DNA of 64,000 nucleotides from Amycolatopsis mediterranei (GTDB lineage Bacteria; Actinomycetota; Actinomycetes; Mycobacteriales; Pseudonocardiaceae). The stretch lies in NCBI RefSeq assembly GCF_026017845.1, contig NZ_CP100416.1:2078200-2142199 (forward strand), given 5' to 3'. A program made the translations under genes and the position numbers. Every line of letters starts with the position of its first letter. The stretch's first letter is position 1. This document shows, in pieces, positions 55,563 through 64,000 of this stretch. Below the pieces are notes generated by a model. That model made no database searches, was not told the DNA's origin, and worked only from the letters and a program-made list of their open reading frames with translations.

Positions 55563-55599
55563 GCCTAAGTGCCCCAGCGTTGGGGCACTTAGGCCTAGG
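55558..55599. terminator. 19-bp convergent hairpin covering both stop codons
   Basis: The arms are 55558-55576 (CCTAGGCCTAAGTGCCCCA) and its exact complement 55581-55599, with a GCGT loop. The TAG stops of the TetR gene (55560-55562) and of the convergent anchored-protein gene (55595-55597) both lie within the stem. Confidence 0.85.
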
Positions 55600-56206
55600 C
55601 TGCGGTGCGGGGGCCGGTCGTGCTCGACGAGGGGGCACCGGCCGAGCTCGAGCCGCCACCGGTCGACGATGTCGTCGTCGGGGGCGGGGTGACCGGGGTG
55701 GTCGGCGTCGTGGTCGGGGGCTTCTCCGAACTCGGGGGAGCCGACGTCGGCGGCGTGTACGGCGGCGACGAGACCGGGGGCGGGTTGCCGCCGGTGTCGA
55801 TGCGTGGCGGCGGCGGGGGCGGCGCGGGCTGGGTGACGACCGTGGTGGTCGTCTTGCCGTCCGGGCTCACGGACACGACCGTCGTCGGCACGCTCGGCGA
55901 CGTGGCGCTCGACGGGGTCGGGGCTCCGCTGGAGGGGGTCGCCGGGGCGCTCGACGACGGCGTGGCCGGCAGTGTCCGCACCCCGGCCGGGACGGTGCCC
56001 TGGCCCCCGGGGCCGCCGGTCCCGCCCGCGGTGGTGGCGGGGACCGGCCCGGCGAGCTCGGCCACGGCGGCGAACGCGGTCGCGACGACCAGCCCGGCCA
56101 CCCCGAGCACGACGTACCCGGTGCGGTTCGGTTTGCTGCTCTTGGGCGGCGCGGTGTCGATCCTGGTGATCCGAGAGCTCGAATCCGACCCGGCGGGGCG
56201 GGGCAT
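55595..56206 (-). CDS. membrane-anchored Pro/Thr/Ser-rich protein
   Basis: A 203-residue protein with one membrane helix (GYVVLGVAGLVVATAFAAVAEL, about residues 29-50) after a Ser/Lys/Arg-rich cytoplasmic end, then a long extracellular Pro/Thr/Ser-rich tail, including a PPPPPP run. No domain is recognised. The ATG at 56206 has AAGGAG 7 bases upstream; a longer frame exists but lacks a ribosome site. It may be a glycosylated wall-spanning protein (inference). The gap from 56207 to 56402 holds nothing else recognised. Confidence 0.7.
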   Translation of the reverse strand: MPRPAGSDSSSRITRIDTAPPKSSKPNRTGYVVLGVAGLVVATAFAAVAELAGPVPATTAGGTGGPGGQGTVPAGVRTLPATPSSSAPATPSSGAPTPSSATSPSVPTTVVSVSPDGKTTTTVVTQPAPPPPPPRIDTGGNPPPVSSPPYTPPTSAPPSSEKPPTTTPTTPVTPPPTTTSSTGGGSSSAGAPSSSTTGPRTAA

Positions 56207-56402
56207 ACGGGGCTCCTTGGGGAATTCGGGGAGGCGCGGTGCTGAGGTCGCGGATCGGGAGCGCTGGTGCTGATGGAGCAGTGCGCCCACGGCGGGGGAG
56301 CGACCTCGGCGGGAGATTATCACCGGCGTGCGGGTATTCGCCCAGGTAGTGGCCTTGATCCGTTACTGTGCGCGGTCGGTTGACCCGGAAGGGAGGAACG
56401 GC

Positions 56403-56690
56403 GTGAGTGAGGAAGAAACCCACACTCGGCTGACGGCGTGGGTGCGCGGCCGGGTCCAGGGTGTCGGTTTTCGCTGGTGGACGCGCAGTCGCGCGCTGGA
56501 GCTCGGCTTGGTCGGGAGCGCGAGCAATCTGGCCGACGGGCGTGTCGAGGTGATAGCGGAGGGTAGTCACGACCACTGTCAGCGGCTGTTGGCCGCGTTA
56601 CGGTCGGGAGAATCACCCGGAAGTGTGGAGCACGTCGCCGAGCGCTGGTCCGACCCGAAAGGGGGACTCAGCGGCTTCGTCGAGCGGTAG
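56403..56690 (+). CDS. acylphosphatase
   Basis: A 95-residue acylphosphatase with the active-site signatures RGRVQGVGFRWWTRSRALEL (catalytic Arg) and GSASNLADGRVEVIAEG (catalytic Asn). It hydrolyses acyl phosphates. The GTG at 56403 is chosen over upstream in-frame codons because a GGGAGG site precedes it and the domain begins right after. It lies 168 bases before smc, a neighbourhood typical of actinomycetes. Confidence 0.92.
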   Translation: MSEEETHTRLTAWVRGRVQGVGFRWWTRSRALELGLVGSASNLADGRVEVIAEGSHDHCQRLLAALRSGESPGSVEHVAERWSDPKGGLSGFVER

Positions 56691-56858
56691 GGCGGCGCTT
56701 GGTCCGTCCGGGGACGGTGTGGCTCATGGTGTTGCTGAGGTCGTCGCGGATGTGCTAGGCGCGCCGAGGAGGGGGCGCGTCCGGCGGTCCCCGGAGGCCC
56801 CCGGGTAGCCTGGGACGATTGAACCGCCCGTACCGGCAGCCAGAGGGGTCAGCACCCA

Positions 56859-59800
56859 GTGCACCTGAAAAGCCTGACGCTCAAGGGCTTCAAGTCCTTC
56901 GCCTCGGCCACCACGCTGCGCTTCGAGCCGGGCATCACCTGCGTGGTCGGGCCGAACGGCTCCGGCAAGTCCAACGTGCTGGACGCGCTGCGCTGGGTCA
57001 TGGGCACCCAGGGCGCCAAGGACCTGCGCGGCGGCAAGATGGAGGACGTCATCTTCGCCGGCACCGCGGGCCGCGCCCCGCTCGGCCGCGCCGAGGTCAC
57101 CCTCACCATCGACAACGCCGACGGCGCGCTCCCGATCGAGTACTCCGAGGTGTCGATCACCCGCCGGATGTTCCGCGACGGCGCGAGCGAGTACGAGATC
57201 AACGGCGACCGCTGCCGCCTGATGGACGTCCAGGAACTGCTGTCGGACTCCGGCATCGGCCGCGAGATGCACGTCATCGTCGGCCAGGGCCAGCTCTCGG
57301 CGATCCTCGAGTCCAAGCCCGAAGAGCGCCGCGCCTTCATCGAAGAGGCCGCCGGCGTCCTCAAGCACCGCAAGCGCAAGGAACAGACCCTGCGCAAGCT
57401 GGCCAACATGCAGGGCAACCTCGACCGCCTCGGCGACTTGACGACCGAGCTGCGCCGCCAGCTCAAGCCGCTGGGCAAGCAGGCCGAGATCGCCCGCAAG
57501 GCCCAGTCGGTCCAGTCCGAGCTGCGCGACTCCCGCCTGCGCCTGCTCGCCGACGACCTGGTCACCCAGCGCACCGCCATCGCCCGCGAAGAGGCCGACG
57601 AGAAGTCCGCCCGCCAGCGCCGCGCCGAGGTCGAGCAGCACCTCGAGATCGTCTCGGCCGAGGAAACCGAGCTGGAAGCCTCGCTCGCCGAGGACGCGCC
57701 GCTGCTGCAGGCCGCCCAGGAAACCTGGTACAAGCTGTCGGCGCTGGCCGAGCGCCTCCGCGGCACCGTCCGGCTGGCGATCGAGCGCCAGCGGCACCTG
57801 TCGGCCGACGTCTCGACGTCGACCGGCGGCCGCGACCCCGAAGAGCTCCTCGAAGAGGCCGAGCGCGTCGCCGAGCAGGAGGAAGAGCTCAACGAGGCCG
57901 TCATGGAGGCCCGCGAGCTGCTCGCCCAGACGATTCTGCGCCGCGAAGACCTCGAACAGCGCGTCCAGGCCGCCGAGCGCGCGCACTGGGCCGCCGTCCG
58001 CGCCATCGCCGACCGCCGCGAAGGCATGGCCAAGCTCACCGGCCAGGTCGAGGCGCTGCGCAGCAAGAACGGCGCCACCTCCGACGAGATCGACCGCCTC
58101 AGCGTCTCCCTCGAAGAGGCCGCCGAGCGCGCCGAGATCGCCGTCGAAGAACTCGAGATGGCGAAGGCCGAGGGTGGCGTCGAGGAGTCCGACGACGCCG
58201 GCCTGATGGATCGCCACGACCGCGCGGTCGAGGCCAACAACGCGGCCAAGGCGCGTGTCGAAGAGCTGGTCAAGGCCGAGCGCGCGGCCGAGCGGGAAAT
58301 CGCGTCGGAGAAGGCGCGCGTCGAGGCGCTGTCGATGGGCCTGCGGCGCAAGGACGGCGCGGGTGCGCTGCTCGGCGCGTCCCACGAACTGCCGGGCCTG
58401 CTCGGCTCGGTCGCCGCGTTGCTCACCGTCGAGCCCGGCTACGAGGTCGCGCTGGCCGCGGCGCTCGGCCCGGTGGCCGACGCCGTCGCCGTGACCGGCG
58501 GCGAAGACGCCCTGCGTGCGCTGAAGTACCTGAAGGAAACGGACTCCGGCCGCGCGGGCATCCTGCTCGGCGGCCTCGAATCCACCGTGGACACCTATTC
58601 GTGGCCGTCGCTGCCGGAAGGCGCGCGCTGGGCCCGCGAGGTCGTCACCGCGCCGCCGCAGCTGCGGCCCGCCGTCGAGCAGGCCCTCGACAAGCTGGCT
58701 CTGGTCCGCGACCTCGACGCCGCCCGCCACCTGGTGGCGGTGCACCCGGACGTCCGCGCGGTCACCGCCGAGGGTGACGTCTTCGGTGCCCGCTGGGCGA
58801 TCGGCGGCTCCGGCAAGCGCGAGAGCGTGATCGAGGTCCAGGCCGCCGTCGACGAGGCGGGGGAGCGGCTCCGGCTGGCCGAGCGCTCGCTGGAGCGGTA
58901 CGCGGCCGAGCTGGAAGGCGCCCGCGCCGAGCAGCAGGCGCGTCGCGAAGAGGTTTCCCAGGCCAAGGACGCCCTCGGCGAGGCGAAGGTCCGCAAGGCG
59001 CGCTCGTCGGAGCGGCTCAACCGGATGCAGCAGGCCGCCCGCCAGGCGCAGGCCGAGGTCGAGCGGCTGTCCGGCCAGCGCGCGAAGGTCGAGCAGAGCC
59101 GCGTCCAGGCCCTCGCCCAGCTCGCCGAGCTGGAGGAGCGGCTCGCCGCCGTCGCCGAGCAGCCCGTCGAAGACGACCCGGACACCGCCGAACGCGATCA
59201 GGCCGTCGAAGAGCTGGCCGTCGTGCGGCAGGAGGAGATGGAAGCGCGGCTCGCGCAGCGCACCTCCGAAGAGCGCGCCCGCAGCATCGCGGGCAAGGCC
59301 GAAGGCCTCCGCCGGGCCGCGCACGCCGAGCAGCAGGCCCGCGAGCGCGCCGAGCGCGCCGCCGCGGCCCGCAAGCGCGGCGCCGGGATCGCCAACGCCG
59401 TCGTCGACGCCGGCGAGCTCGCGCTGGAGCGCATCGAGCACTCGGTGCAGCGCGCGGCGACCGAACGCGACCAGGTCCAGGCCCGCCGCCAGAGCCGCGA
59501 GCAGGCGCTGACCGGCGTCCGCGCCAAGGTCCGCGAACTCACCGGCGAACTGGAGAAGCTGACCGACGCCGTGCACCGCGACGAGGTGCTGCGCGCCGAG
59601 CAGCGGCTGCGGCTGGAGACCCTGGAAGCCAAGATCGCCGAGGACTTCGGCATGGGCCTCGAGGACCTCGTCCGCGAGTACGGCCCGGACGTCCCGGTGC
59701 CGCCGAGCGCGGGCGAGATGGCCGAGTACGAGGCGGCCAAGGATCGCGGCGAGGACGTCACCCCGCCGCCGCCGATGCCCTACGACCGCGACACCCAGAC

Positions 59801-60461
59801 CCGCCGCGCCAGGCGCGCCGAGAAGGACCTGTCGTTGCTGGGCAAGGTGAACCCGCTCGCGCTCGAGGAGTTCGCGGCGCTGGAGGAGCGGTACAAGTTC
59901 CTCTCCACGCAGCTGGAAGACCTCAAGGACACCCGCAAGGACCTCGAAGCCGTCATCAAGCAGGTCGACGAAAAGATCCTCGAGGTCTTCGCCGGCGCCT
60001 ACGCCGACGTGGCCCGCGAGTTCGAGACCGTGTTCAGCGTGCTCTTCCCGGGCGGCGAGGGCCGGATGGTCCTCACCGAGCCGGACGACCTGCTGGCCAC
60101 CGGCGTCGACGTCGAAGCGCGTCCGCCGGGCAAGAAGGTCAAGCGGCTGTCGCTGCTGTCCGGTGGCGAGAAGTCGCTGGTCGCGGTGGGCATGCTGGTC
60201 GCGATCTTCCGCGCCCGGCCGTCACCCTTCTACGTCATGGACGAGGTCGAGGCGGCGCTCGACGACACCAACATGCGCCGGCTGATCGGGCTGCTGGAGC
60301 AGCTGCGCGACTCGTCGCAGCTGATCATCATCACCCACCAGAAGCCGACGATGGAGATCGCCGACGCTCTCTACGGCGTGAGCATGCAGGGCGACGGCAT
60401 CACCAAGGTGATCTCGCAGCGCCTGCGCACGGCCGACGACGAACCGGTCGCGGTCGGCTAG
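56859..60461 (+). CDS. smc: chromosome segregation protein SMC
   Basis: A 1200-residue SMC ATPase of normal length. The N-terminal head carries Walker A VGPNGSGKSNVLDAL (about residue 31). Long coiled coils flank a Gly-rich hinge (about 505-660, with GALLGASHELPGLLG and AALGPVADAVAV). The C-terminal head has the signature LSLLSGGEKSL (about 1100) and Walker B PFYVMDEVEAALDD. It forms the condensin complex with ScpA/ScpB, encoded elsewhere. The GTG start has a weak ribosome site. Confidence 0.96.
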   Translation: MHLKSLTLKGFKSFASATTLRFEPGITCVVGPNGSGKSNVLDALRWVMGTQGAKDLRGGKMEDVIFAGTAGRAPLGRAEVTLTIDNADGALPIEYSEVSITRRMFRDGASEYEINGDRCRLMDVQELLSDSGIGREMHVIVGQGQLSAILESKPEERRAFIEEAAGVLKHRKRKEQTLRKLANMQGNLDRLGDLTTELRRQLKPLGKQAEIARKAQSVQSELRDSRLRLLADDLVTQRTAIAREEADEKSARQRRAEVEQHLEIVSAEETELEASLAEDAPLLQAAQETWYKLSALAERLRGTVRLAIERQRHLSADVSTSTGGRDPEELLEEAERVAEQEEELNEAVMEARELLAQTILRREDLEQRVQAAERAHWAAVRAIADRREGMAKLTGQVEALRSKNGATSDEIDRLSVSLEEAAERAEIAVEELEMAKAEGGVEESDDAGLMDRHDRAVEANNAAKARVEELVKAERAAEREIASEKARVEALSMGLRRKDGAGALLGASHELPGLLGSVAALLTVEPGYEVALAAALGPVADAVAVTGGEDALRALKYLKETDSGRAGILLGGLESTVDTYSWPSLPEGARWAREVVTAPPQLRPAVEQALDKLALVRDLDAARHLVAVHPDVRAVTAEGDVFGARWAIGGSGKRESVIEVQAAVDEAGERLRLAERSLERYAAELEGARAEQQARREEVSQAKDALGEAKVRKARSSERLNRMQQAARQAQAEVERLSGQRAKVEQSRVQALAQLAELEERLAAVAEQPVEDDPDTAERDQAVEELAVVRQEEMEARLAQRTSEERARSIAGKAEGLRRAAHAEQQARERAERAAAARKRGAGIANAVVDAGELALERIEHSVQRAATERDQVQARRQSREQALTGVRAKVRELTGELEKLTDAVHRDEVLRAEQRLRLETLEAKIAEDFGMGLEDLVREYGPDVPVPPSAGEMAEYEAAKDRGEDVTPPPPMPYDRDTQTRRARRAEKDLSLLGKVNPLALEEFAALEERYKFLSTQLEDLKDTRKDLEAVIKQVDEKILEVFAGAYADVAREFETVFSVLFPGGEGRMVLTEPDDLLATGVDVEARPPGKKVKRLSLLSGGEKSLVAVGMLVAIFRARPSPFYVMDEVEAALDDTNMRRLIGLLEQLRDSSQLIIITHQKPTMEIADALYGVSMQGDGITKVISQRLRTADDEPVAVG

Positions 60462-60487
60462 CTCGCCCTTCAAACCGCGGCAGAGAG

Positions 60488-60523
60488 CCCCTGTGGCGTC
60501 CAGCGCACCGGACGCCACAGGGG
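60488..60523. terminator. 14-bp hairpin terminator between smc and DUF3455 gene
   Basis: CCCCTGTGGCGTCC (60488-60501) and GGACGCCACAGGGG (60510-60523) form a perfect stem with an 8-base loop between the convergent genes. Confidence 0.85.
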
Positions 60524-60536
60524 ACGGGCTCGCTTT

Positions 60537-61037
60537 CTACTCCGCGACCCAGAAGGCGTAGTCGGCCGAGTAGCGGACCGCGGTCTGGGCGCCATCGGTG
60601 CAGGTCCCCGCCGGGGCCACGCCGCCGCGGGTGTTCAAGCGCTGGACGTAGGTCACCTTGCTGAAGATGCCGTCGCCGGTGTTCAGGTTCGCCTTGAGCA
60701 GCAGTTCCGGGATCGCGCCTTCCCGCGGGGCGTTCGCCGCGGCCGCCGCGCCGACCGTGCTTCCGTCCACAATGGACGTCCACACCGGGCCCTTGCTGTG
60801 CAGCGCCACCGGCTTCCCGTGCCGCGACAGCACCGCTGCCGGCTGGATCAGGGCCCACGCGCCGTTCGTGCAGCCGTAAATCTGTACGCCTTCGGCTGGG
60901 TAAGTGGCCAGTGCCCGGTTGCCCGCCGGCACCTTGATCGCGTCCGGCACCGTCGAGTGCGCCGGGGTGGCCGAAGCCGTCGCCGCGCCGCCGAGCACCA
61001 GGGCGCCGACCGCGAGCGCCACCGTCATCCGCTTCAT
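60537..61037 (-). CDS. secreted DUF3455 protein
   Basis: A 166-residue exported protein: signal peptide MKRMTVALAVGALVLGGAATASA, then a DUF3455-type domain (VPDAIKVPAGNRALATYPAEGVQIYGC and a conserved Cys near the end, GTCTDGAQ). The biochemical role of this family is unknown. The ATG at 61037 is followed by a second possible start three codons later. It is 86 bases after the symporter gene on the same strand. Confidence 0.75.
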   Translation of the reverse strand: MKRMTVALAVGALVLGGAATASATPAHSTVPDAIKVPAGNRALATYPAEGVQIYGCTNGAWALIQPAAVLSRHGKPVALHSKGPVWTSIVDGSTVGAAAAANAPREGAIPELLLKANLNTGDGIFSKVTYVQRLNTRGGVAPAGTCTDGAQTAVRYSADYAFWVAE

Positions 61038-61123
61038 GGAATCCACCTTCGAAATCCTCCCGCCGCTTCTCGGCGGGCTCCCGCAATTCGACACGGGCGC
61101 CCGCCGGAAACGGTTCAGAAGGA

Positions 61124-62689
61124 TCAGGCGGCGGTCACTTCCGCGGTCTCTCCGGCGGCTTCGGCTTCGGCCGCCTTCGGGTCCGGCGTCCGGTGGCGCA
61201 GCGACAGCAGACCGCCCACGACCAGCGTGATCACCACGCCCATCAGCGTGTACCACGGGTAGGCGAGCGCCACCTTGTCCCCGGCCGCCTTGCTGAAGTC
61301 GACGCCGATCAGGCCGCCGGTCTTCGCGCTGAACTTCACCCCGAGGATGACGAACGCCATCACCACCACGGTGACCACGAACGCGATGATCGCGTCCACC
61401 TGCCGGGCCTTCTTGATCAGCAGGCCCAGCAGGAACGATCCCAGCAGCGCGCCGTAGGTGTACCCGGTGATGGCCAGGCCGAGCTCGATCACCGAGTTCT
61501 TCGTGGTGGAGAACAGCGATGCGAACACCGCGAACACGACGGCCCAGATCAGCGTCCACATGCGACCGTGCCGCAGCAGCTTCGAGTCCTCCGGCGAGCG
61601 CTTGGTGAACCGCTGGTAGAGGTCGGCCACGGTGGACGTCGACAGCGCGTTGAGGGCCGAGGCGAGCGCCCCCATGGTCGAGGCGAGCACTCCGGCGATG
61701 AGCAGGCCCGACACGCCGGCCGGCAGGTCGTCGATGATGAACCGCGAGAACACGTCGTCCGGGCTCTGCAACCCCAGCTGCGCCACGGACTTCCGGCCGT
61801 TGAACACCCACAGCATGGCCCCGACCAGCAGGAACAGCGCGAACTGGATCGTGACGATGATCCCGCTGCCGATGAGCGCCTTCTGGCCGTCGCGCAGGCT
61901 GCGCGTGGCCAGCAGCCGCTGCGCGATCAGCTGGTCGGCGCCGTGCGACGCCATCGAAAGCGCCGCGCCGCCGAGCACCGCCGTCACGAACGCGTACGGG
62001 CTGGTCAGCAGGTTCTTCGAGAAGTCGACGAGCGCGAACTTGCCGTCCGCGGACGCCTGCGAGACCCAGTCGGCCGGCAGCTTGTTGAGCAGCACGATCG
62101 CGGCCACCGCGGCGCCGCCCAGGTACAGCGACAGCTGGATGACGTCGACCCAGACGACGGCCTTGATCCCGCCGATGTAGGCGTAGACCAGCGTCAGGGC
62201 GGTGAGGATCACGACGATCACCCAGTAGTCCAGGTGGACGCCGTAGTGCGCGAGGATCACCTTGATCGGGATCGCGCCGGCGAACAGGCGCACGCCTTCG
62301 GCGAGCAGCCGGGTGACCACGAACGTCACCGACGCGGTGCCTTGCAGCCCGGAGCCGAACCGCTTCCCGAGGAACGCGTACGCGCTCACGAGGTTGCCCC
62401 GGAAGTACCGCGGCAGCAGGACGAACGCGGCGATCGTCCGGCCGATGATGTAGCCGAAAGCCAGCTGCAGGAACAGGAAGGCGTTGCCGAAGACCAGCCC
62501 GGGCGTGCTGATCACGGTGAGCGTCGAGGTCTCCGTGGCCACCACGGACAGCATCACCGCACCCCACGGGAGGCTGCGCTCGCCGACGAAGTAGTCGGCC
62601 GCCGACCGTTGTCTCCGGCCGACGAGCACGCCGATCAGCGGCATCGCCGCCAGGTAGATCACGATGATGGCGAGGTCAACACCGCGCAT
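61124..62689 (-). CDS. sodium:solute symporter (SSS family)
   Basis: A 521-residue transporter with about 13 membrane helices. It has the SSS features AADYFVGERSLPWGAVMLSVVATETSTLTVISTPG at the N-terminus and ASTMGALASALNALSTSTVADLYQRF (sodium-site region) at about residue 340. The ATG at 62689 has GGAG 6 bases upstream. It follows anmK after 15 bases, so the substrate may be a wall-derived sugar or amino sugar; this is inference from the operon. Confidence 0.88.
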   Translation of the reverse strand: MRGVDLAIIVIYLAAMPLIGVLVGRRQRSAADYFVGERSLPWGAVMLSVVATETSTLTVISTPGLVFGNAFLFLQLAFGYIIGRTIAAFVLLPRYFRGNLVSAYAFLGKRFGSGLQGTASVTFVVTRLLAEGVRLFAGAIPIKVILAHYGVHLDYWVIVVILTALTLVYAYIGGIKAVVWVDVIQLSLYLGGAAVAAIVLLNKLPADWVSQASADGKFALVDFSKNLLTSPYAFVTAVLGGAALSMASHGADQLIAQRLLATRSLRDGQKALIGSGIIVTIQFALFLLVGAMLWVFNGRKSVAQLGLQSPDDVFSRFIIDDLPAGVSGLLIAGVLASTMGALASALNALSTSTVADLYQRFTKRSPEDSKLLRHGRMWTLIWAVVFAVFASLFSTTKNSVIELGLAITGYTYGALLGSFLLGLLIKKARQVDAIIAFVVTVVVMAFVILGVKFSAKTGGLIGVDFSKAAGDKVALAYPWYTLMGVVITLVVGGLLSLRHRTPDPKAAEAEAAGETAEVTAA

Positions 62690-62704
62690 GGATCACTCCT
62701 ACCG

Positions 62705-63883
62705 TCATCCGGCCTTCTCCGCGACTCGCAACCGTGTCACGGCGCCCCCCAGCGGGGCGGGAAGGATCAAGGGGCCACGGCCCGGGACCAACACGCCGAG
62801 CACGCGTGGCCCGCGGGCACCGGTCGCCGACGGCACCGTACCGGGCACGCCGCACCAGGTGAGCCAGCCCAGCAACGCGGCGAGGTACGCCTCCTTGCCC
62901 GCACCGGGCAGGCCGAGGTCGTCGCTGGTCTTGAGCAGCGCCGTGGACAGGTTCCGGGTCAGCGCCGTCATCAGCGCCGGGTTCGCGACGCCGCCGCCGG
63001 AGGCGATGACGGTCGTGACGCCGTGGCGGCGGCACTGGTCTGCCACGGTGACGGCGGTCAGCTCGGTCAGCGTCGCGAGCAGGTCCCCGGAGTCGACCGG
63101 GTCCAAGCCCGCCAGCGCGGTGTCGAGGTAGTCCGCGTTGAAGTGCTCCTTGCCGGTGGACTTCGGCGGCGCGGCGGCGAAGTACGGGTCGGCGAGCAGC
63201 CGGAGGAGCAGGTCGGAGCGCACCGACCCGCCGAGGGCGAGCCGGCCGTCGACGTCGCTGCGCTGCCCGGTGACGCGGTGGGCCGCGACGTCGAGCAGGG
63301 CGTTGGCGGGTCCGGTGTCGTAGGCGATCAGCGGCGCGTCCTCGGCAACCACAGTGATGTTCGCGATACCGCCGAGGTTCAGCGCGGCGACCGGCCGGCC
63401 GGTGTCCTCGGCGAGGCCGCGCAGCCACAGCTGGTCGAGCGTGCTCGCCAGGGGTGCGCCGTGGCCGCCCGCGGCGACGTCGCGCGCCCGCAGGTCGGCG
63501 CACACCGGCAGCCCGGTGCGTTCGGCGATCCAGGCGGGCTGGCCGAGCTGGAGGGTGCCGCGGACGTGGCCGCCGGAGACCCAGTGGAACACCGTCTGGC
63601 CCAGCGACGCGACCAGGTCCGCGCGGCCGCCGGCCAGTTCCGCGACGCCGCGCCCGGCCGCATCGGCGAACGCCTGGCCGACGCCGGTGTCCAGCCGCGT
63701 CAGCTCGCCGGCGGTGCACGGGTTCGGCGGCAACGCCGCGAGCAGGCCGTCACGCAGCGGCTCGGGGTAGGGGACGTCGAGCTCGCCCAGCGGCGTCAGC
63801 ACGACCGTGCCGTCTTCGGCGTGCAGGCCGGCGGCGGCCACGTCGATCCCGTCGATCGACGTGCCCGAAATCAGGCCGATCAC
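62705..63883 (-). CDS. anmK: anhydro-N-acetylmuramic acid kinase
   Basis: A 392-residue kinase of the ASKHA fold. It has GLISGTSIDGIDVAAAGL at the very N-terminus, SLGQTVFHWV, LNLGGIANITVV, AYDTGPANALLDV and ASGGGVANPALM, the usual AnmK set. It hydrates and phosphorylates 1,6-anhydro-MurNAc to MurNAc-6-phosphate in peptidoglycan recycling. GTG 63883 is chosen because family homology begins there. The frame stays open to ATGs at 63967 and 63973 across a palindromic repeat, so the true start is uncertain. Confidence 0.9.
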   Translation of the reverse strand: MIGLISGTSIDGIDVAAAGLHAEDGTVVLTPLGELDVPYPEPLRDGLLAALPPNPCTAGELTRLDTGVGQAFADAAGRGVAELAGGRADLVASLGQTVFHWVSGGHVRGTLQLGQPAWIAERTGLPVCADLRARDVAAGGHGAPLASTLDQLWLRGLAEDTGRPVAALNLGGIANITVVAEDAPLIAYDTGPANALLDVAAHRVTGQRSDVDGRLALGGSVRSDLLLRLLADPYFAAAPPKSTGKEHFNADYLDTALAGLDPVDSGDLLATLTELTAVTVADQCRRHGVTTVIASGGGVANPALMTALTRNLSTALLKTSDDLGLPGAGKEAYLAALLGWLTWCGVPGTVPSATGARGPRVLGVLVPGRGPLILPAPLGGAVTRLRVAEKAG

Positions 63884-63907
63884 CCGGAAGGCGTGGCCAC
63901 CCTTCTT

Positions 63908-63954
63908 CGGGGGGTCCGGGTGGCGGAGCCCCCGGCTCGGGGCGAAGCCCCGGA
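63908..63954 (+). repeat. double-hairpin palindromic element, copy C, at the anmK 5' end
   Basis: The blocks are GGGGGGTCC, an imperfect GGGTGGC-GGA-GCCCCC hairpin, the linker GGCT, and the hairpin CGGGGC-GAA-GCCCCG. The order matches copies A and B with more divergence. It lies just upstream of the conserved anmK start, in opposite orientation to that gene. The remaining bases to the window edge (63974-64000) hold nothing recognised. Confidence 0.6.
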
Positions 63955-64000
63955 AGACACTGCTCATCCCCATCCGGAGGGGTTTAGTGGAGCCTTTCGT

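Noticed and set aside
1..64000. CRISPR array, insertion sequence, phage or secondary-metabolite cluster
   Set aside because: No regularly spaced identical repeats, transposase, integrase, phage structural gene, or PKS/NRPS module could be read anywhere in the window.

Overview
The window is about 70% G+C with very dense coding, many GTG starts and stop/start overlaps. The combination of genes (an acyP-smc pair, a pca operon with an IclR regulator, a form II molybdenum hydroxylase cluster, kdp with tiny hydrophobic ORFs) fits an actinomycete of the Pseudonocardiaceae, most probably Amycolatopsis. This is inferred from style and gene content; no rRNA or other marker is present.

Layout: (1) 1-6.5 kb, alpha-galactoside uptake and hydrolysis: a GH36 enzyme cut by the left edge, a divergent ROK repressor, a lipoprotein binding protein with two permeases, and a secreted GH27 enzyme broken by a one-base deletion. 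(2) 6.5-12.7 kb, protocatechuate degradation, pcaIJFHGDC with pcaR, but no pcaB. (3) 12.8-23.8 kb, a form II molybdenum hydroxylase (small, large and medium subunits) with its maturation genes (MocA-like, MoxR ATPase, VWA, XdhC) and a membrane-tethered CoxG. The set is split by a GT-C type membrane glycosyltransferase and by a tRNA gene whose anticodon loop contains a double-hairpin repeat. (4) 24-33 kb, mixed genes: a diguanylate cyclase, a decayed 29-bp tandem repeat, a flavin oxidoreductase, an aldo/keto reductase with a divergent TetR regulator, and a secreted phosphatase/MFS/beta-propeller operon. (5) 33-43.5 kb, myo-inositol import and catabolism: iolE, an ABC importer, iolC, an aldolase-like gene, iolB and iolD on the minus strand, with a LacI regulator and iolG divergent. 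(6) 43.5-53.5 kb, asnB, then kdpFABC with the KdpD/KdpE two-component system. (7) 53.5-64 kb, an acyl-CoA-dehydrogenase-like flavoprotein with a TetR regulator, a Pro/Thr/Ser-rich anchored protein, acylphosphatase and smc, a DUF3455 protein, and an anmK/sodium-symporter pair.

The catabolic units share one design: a local regulator next to or divergent from an operon, often with a readable palindrome between them. Genes inside units are mostly coupled by 4-base ATGA/GTGA overlaps.

The most unusual signal is a family of about 50-bp double-hairpin palindromic elements with three copies here. One sits inside the anticodon loop of an otherwise intact tRNA. One lies in frame at the 5' end of iolD. 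One is read through just upstream of the conserved start of anmK.
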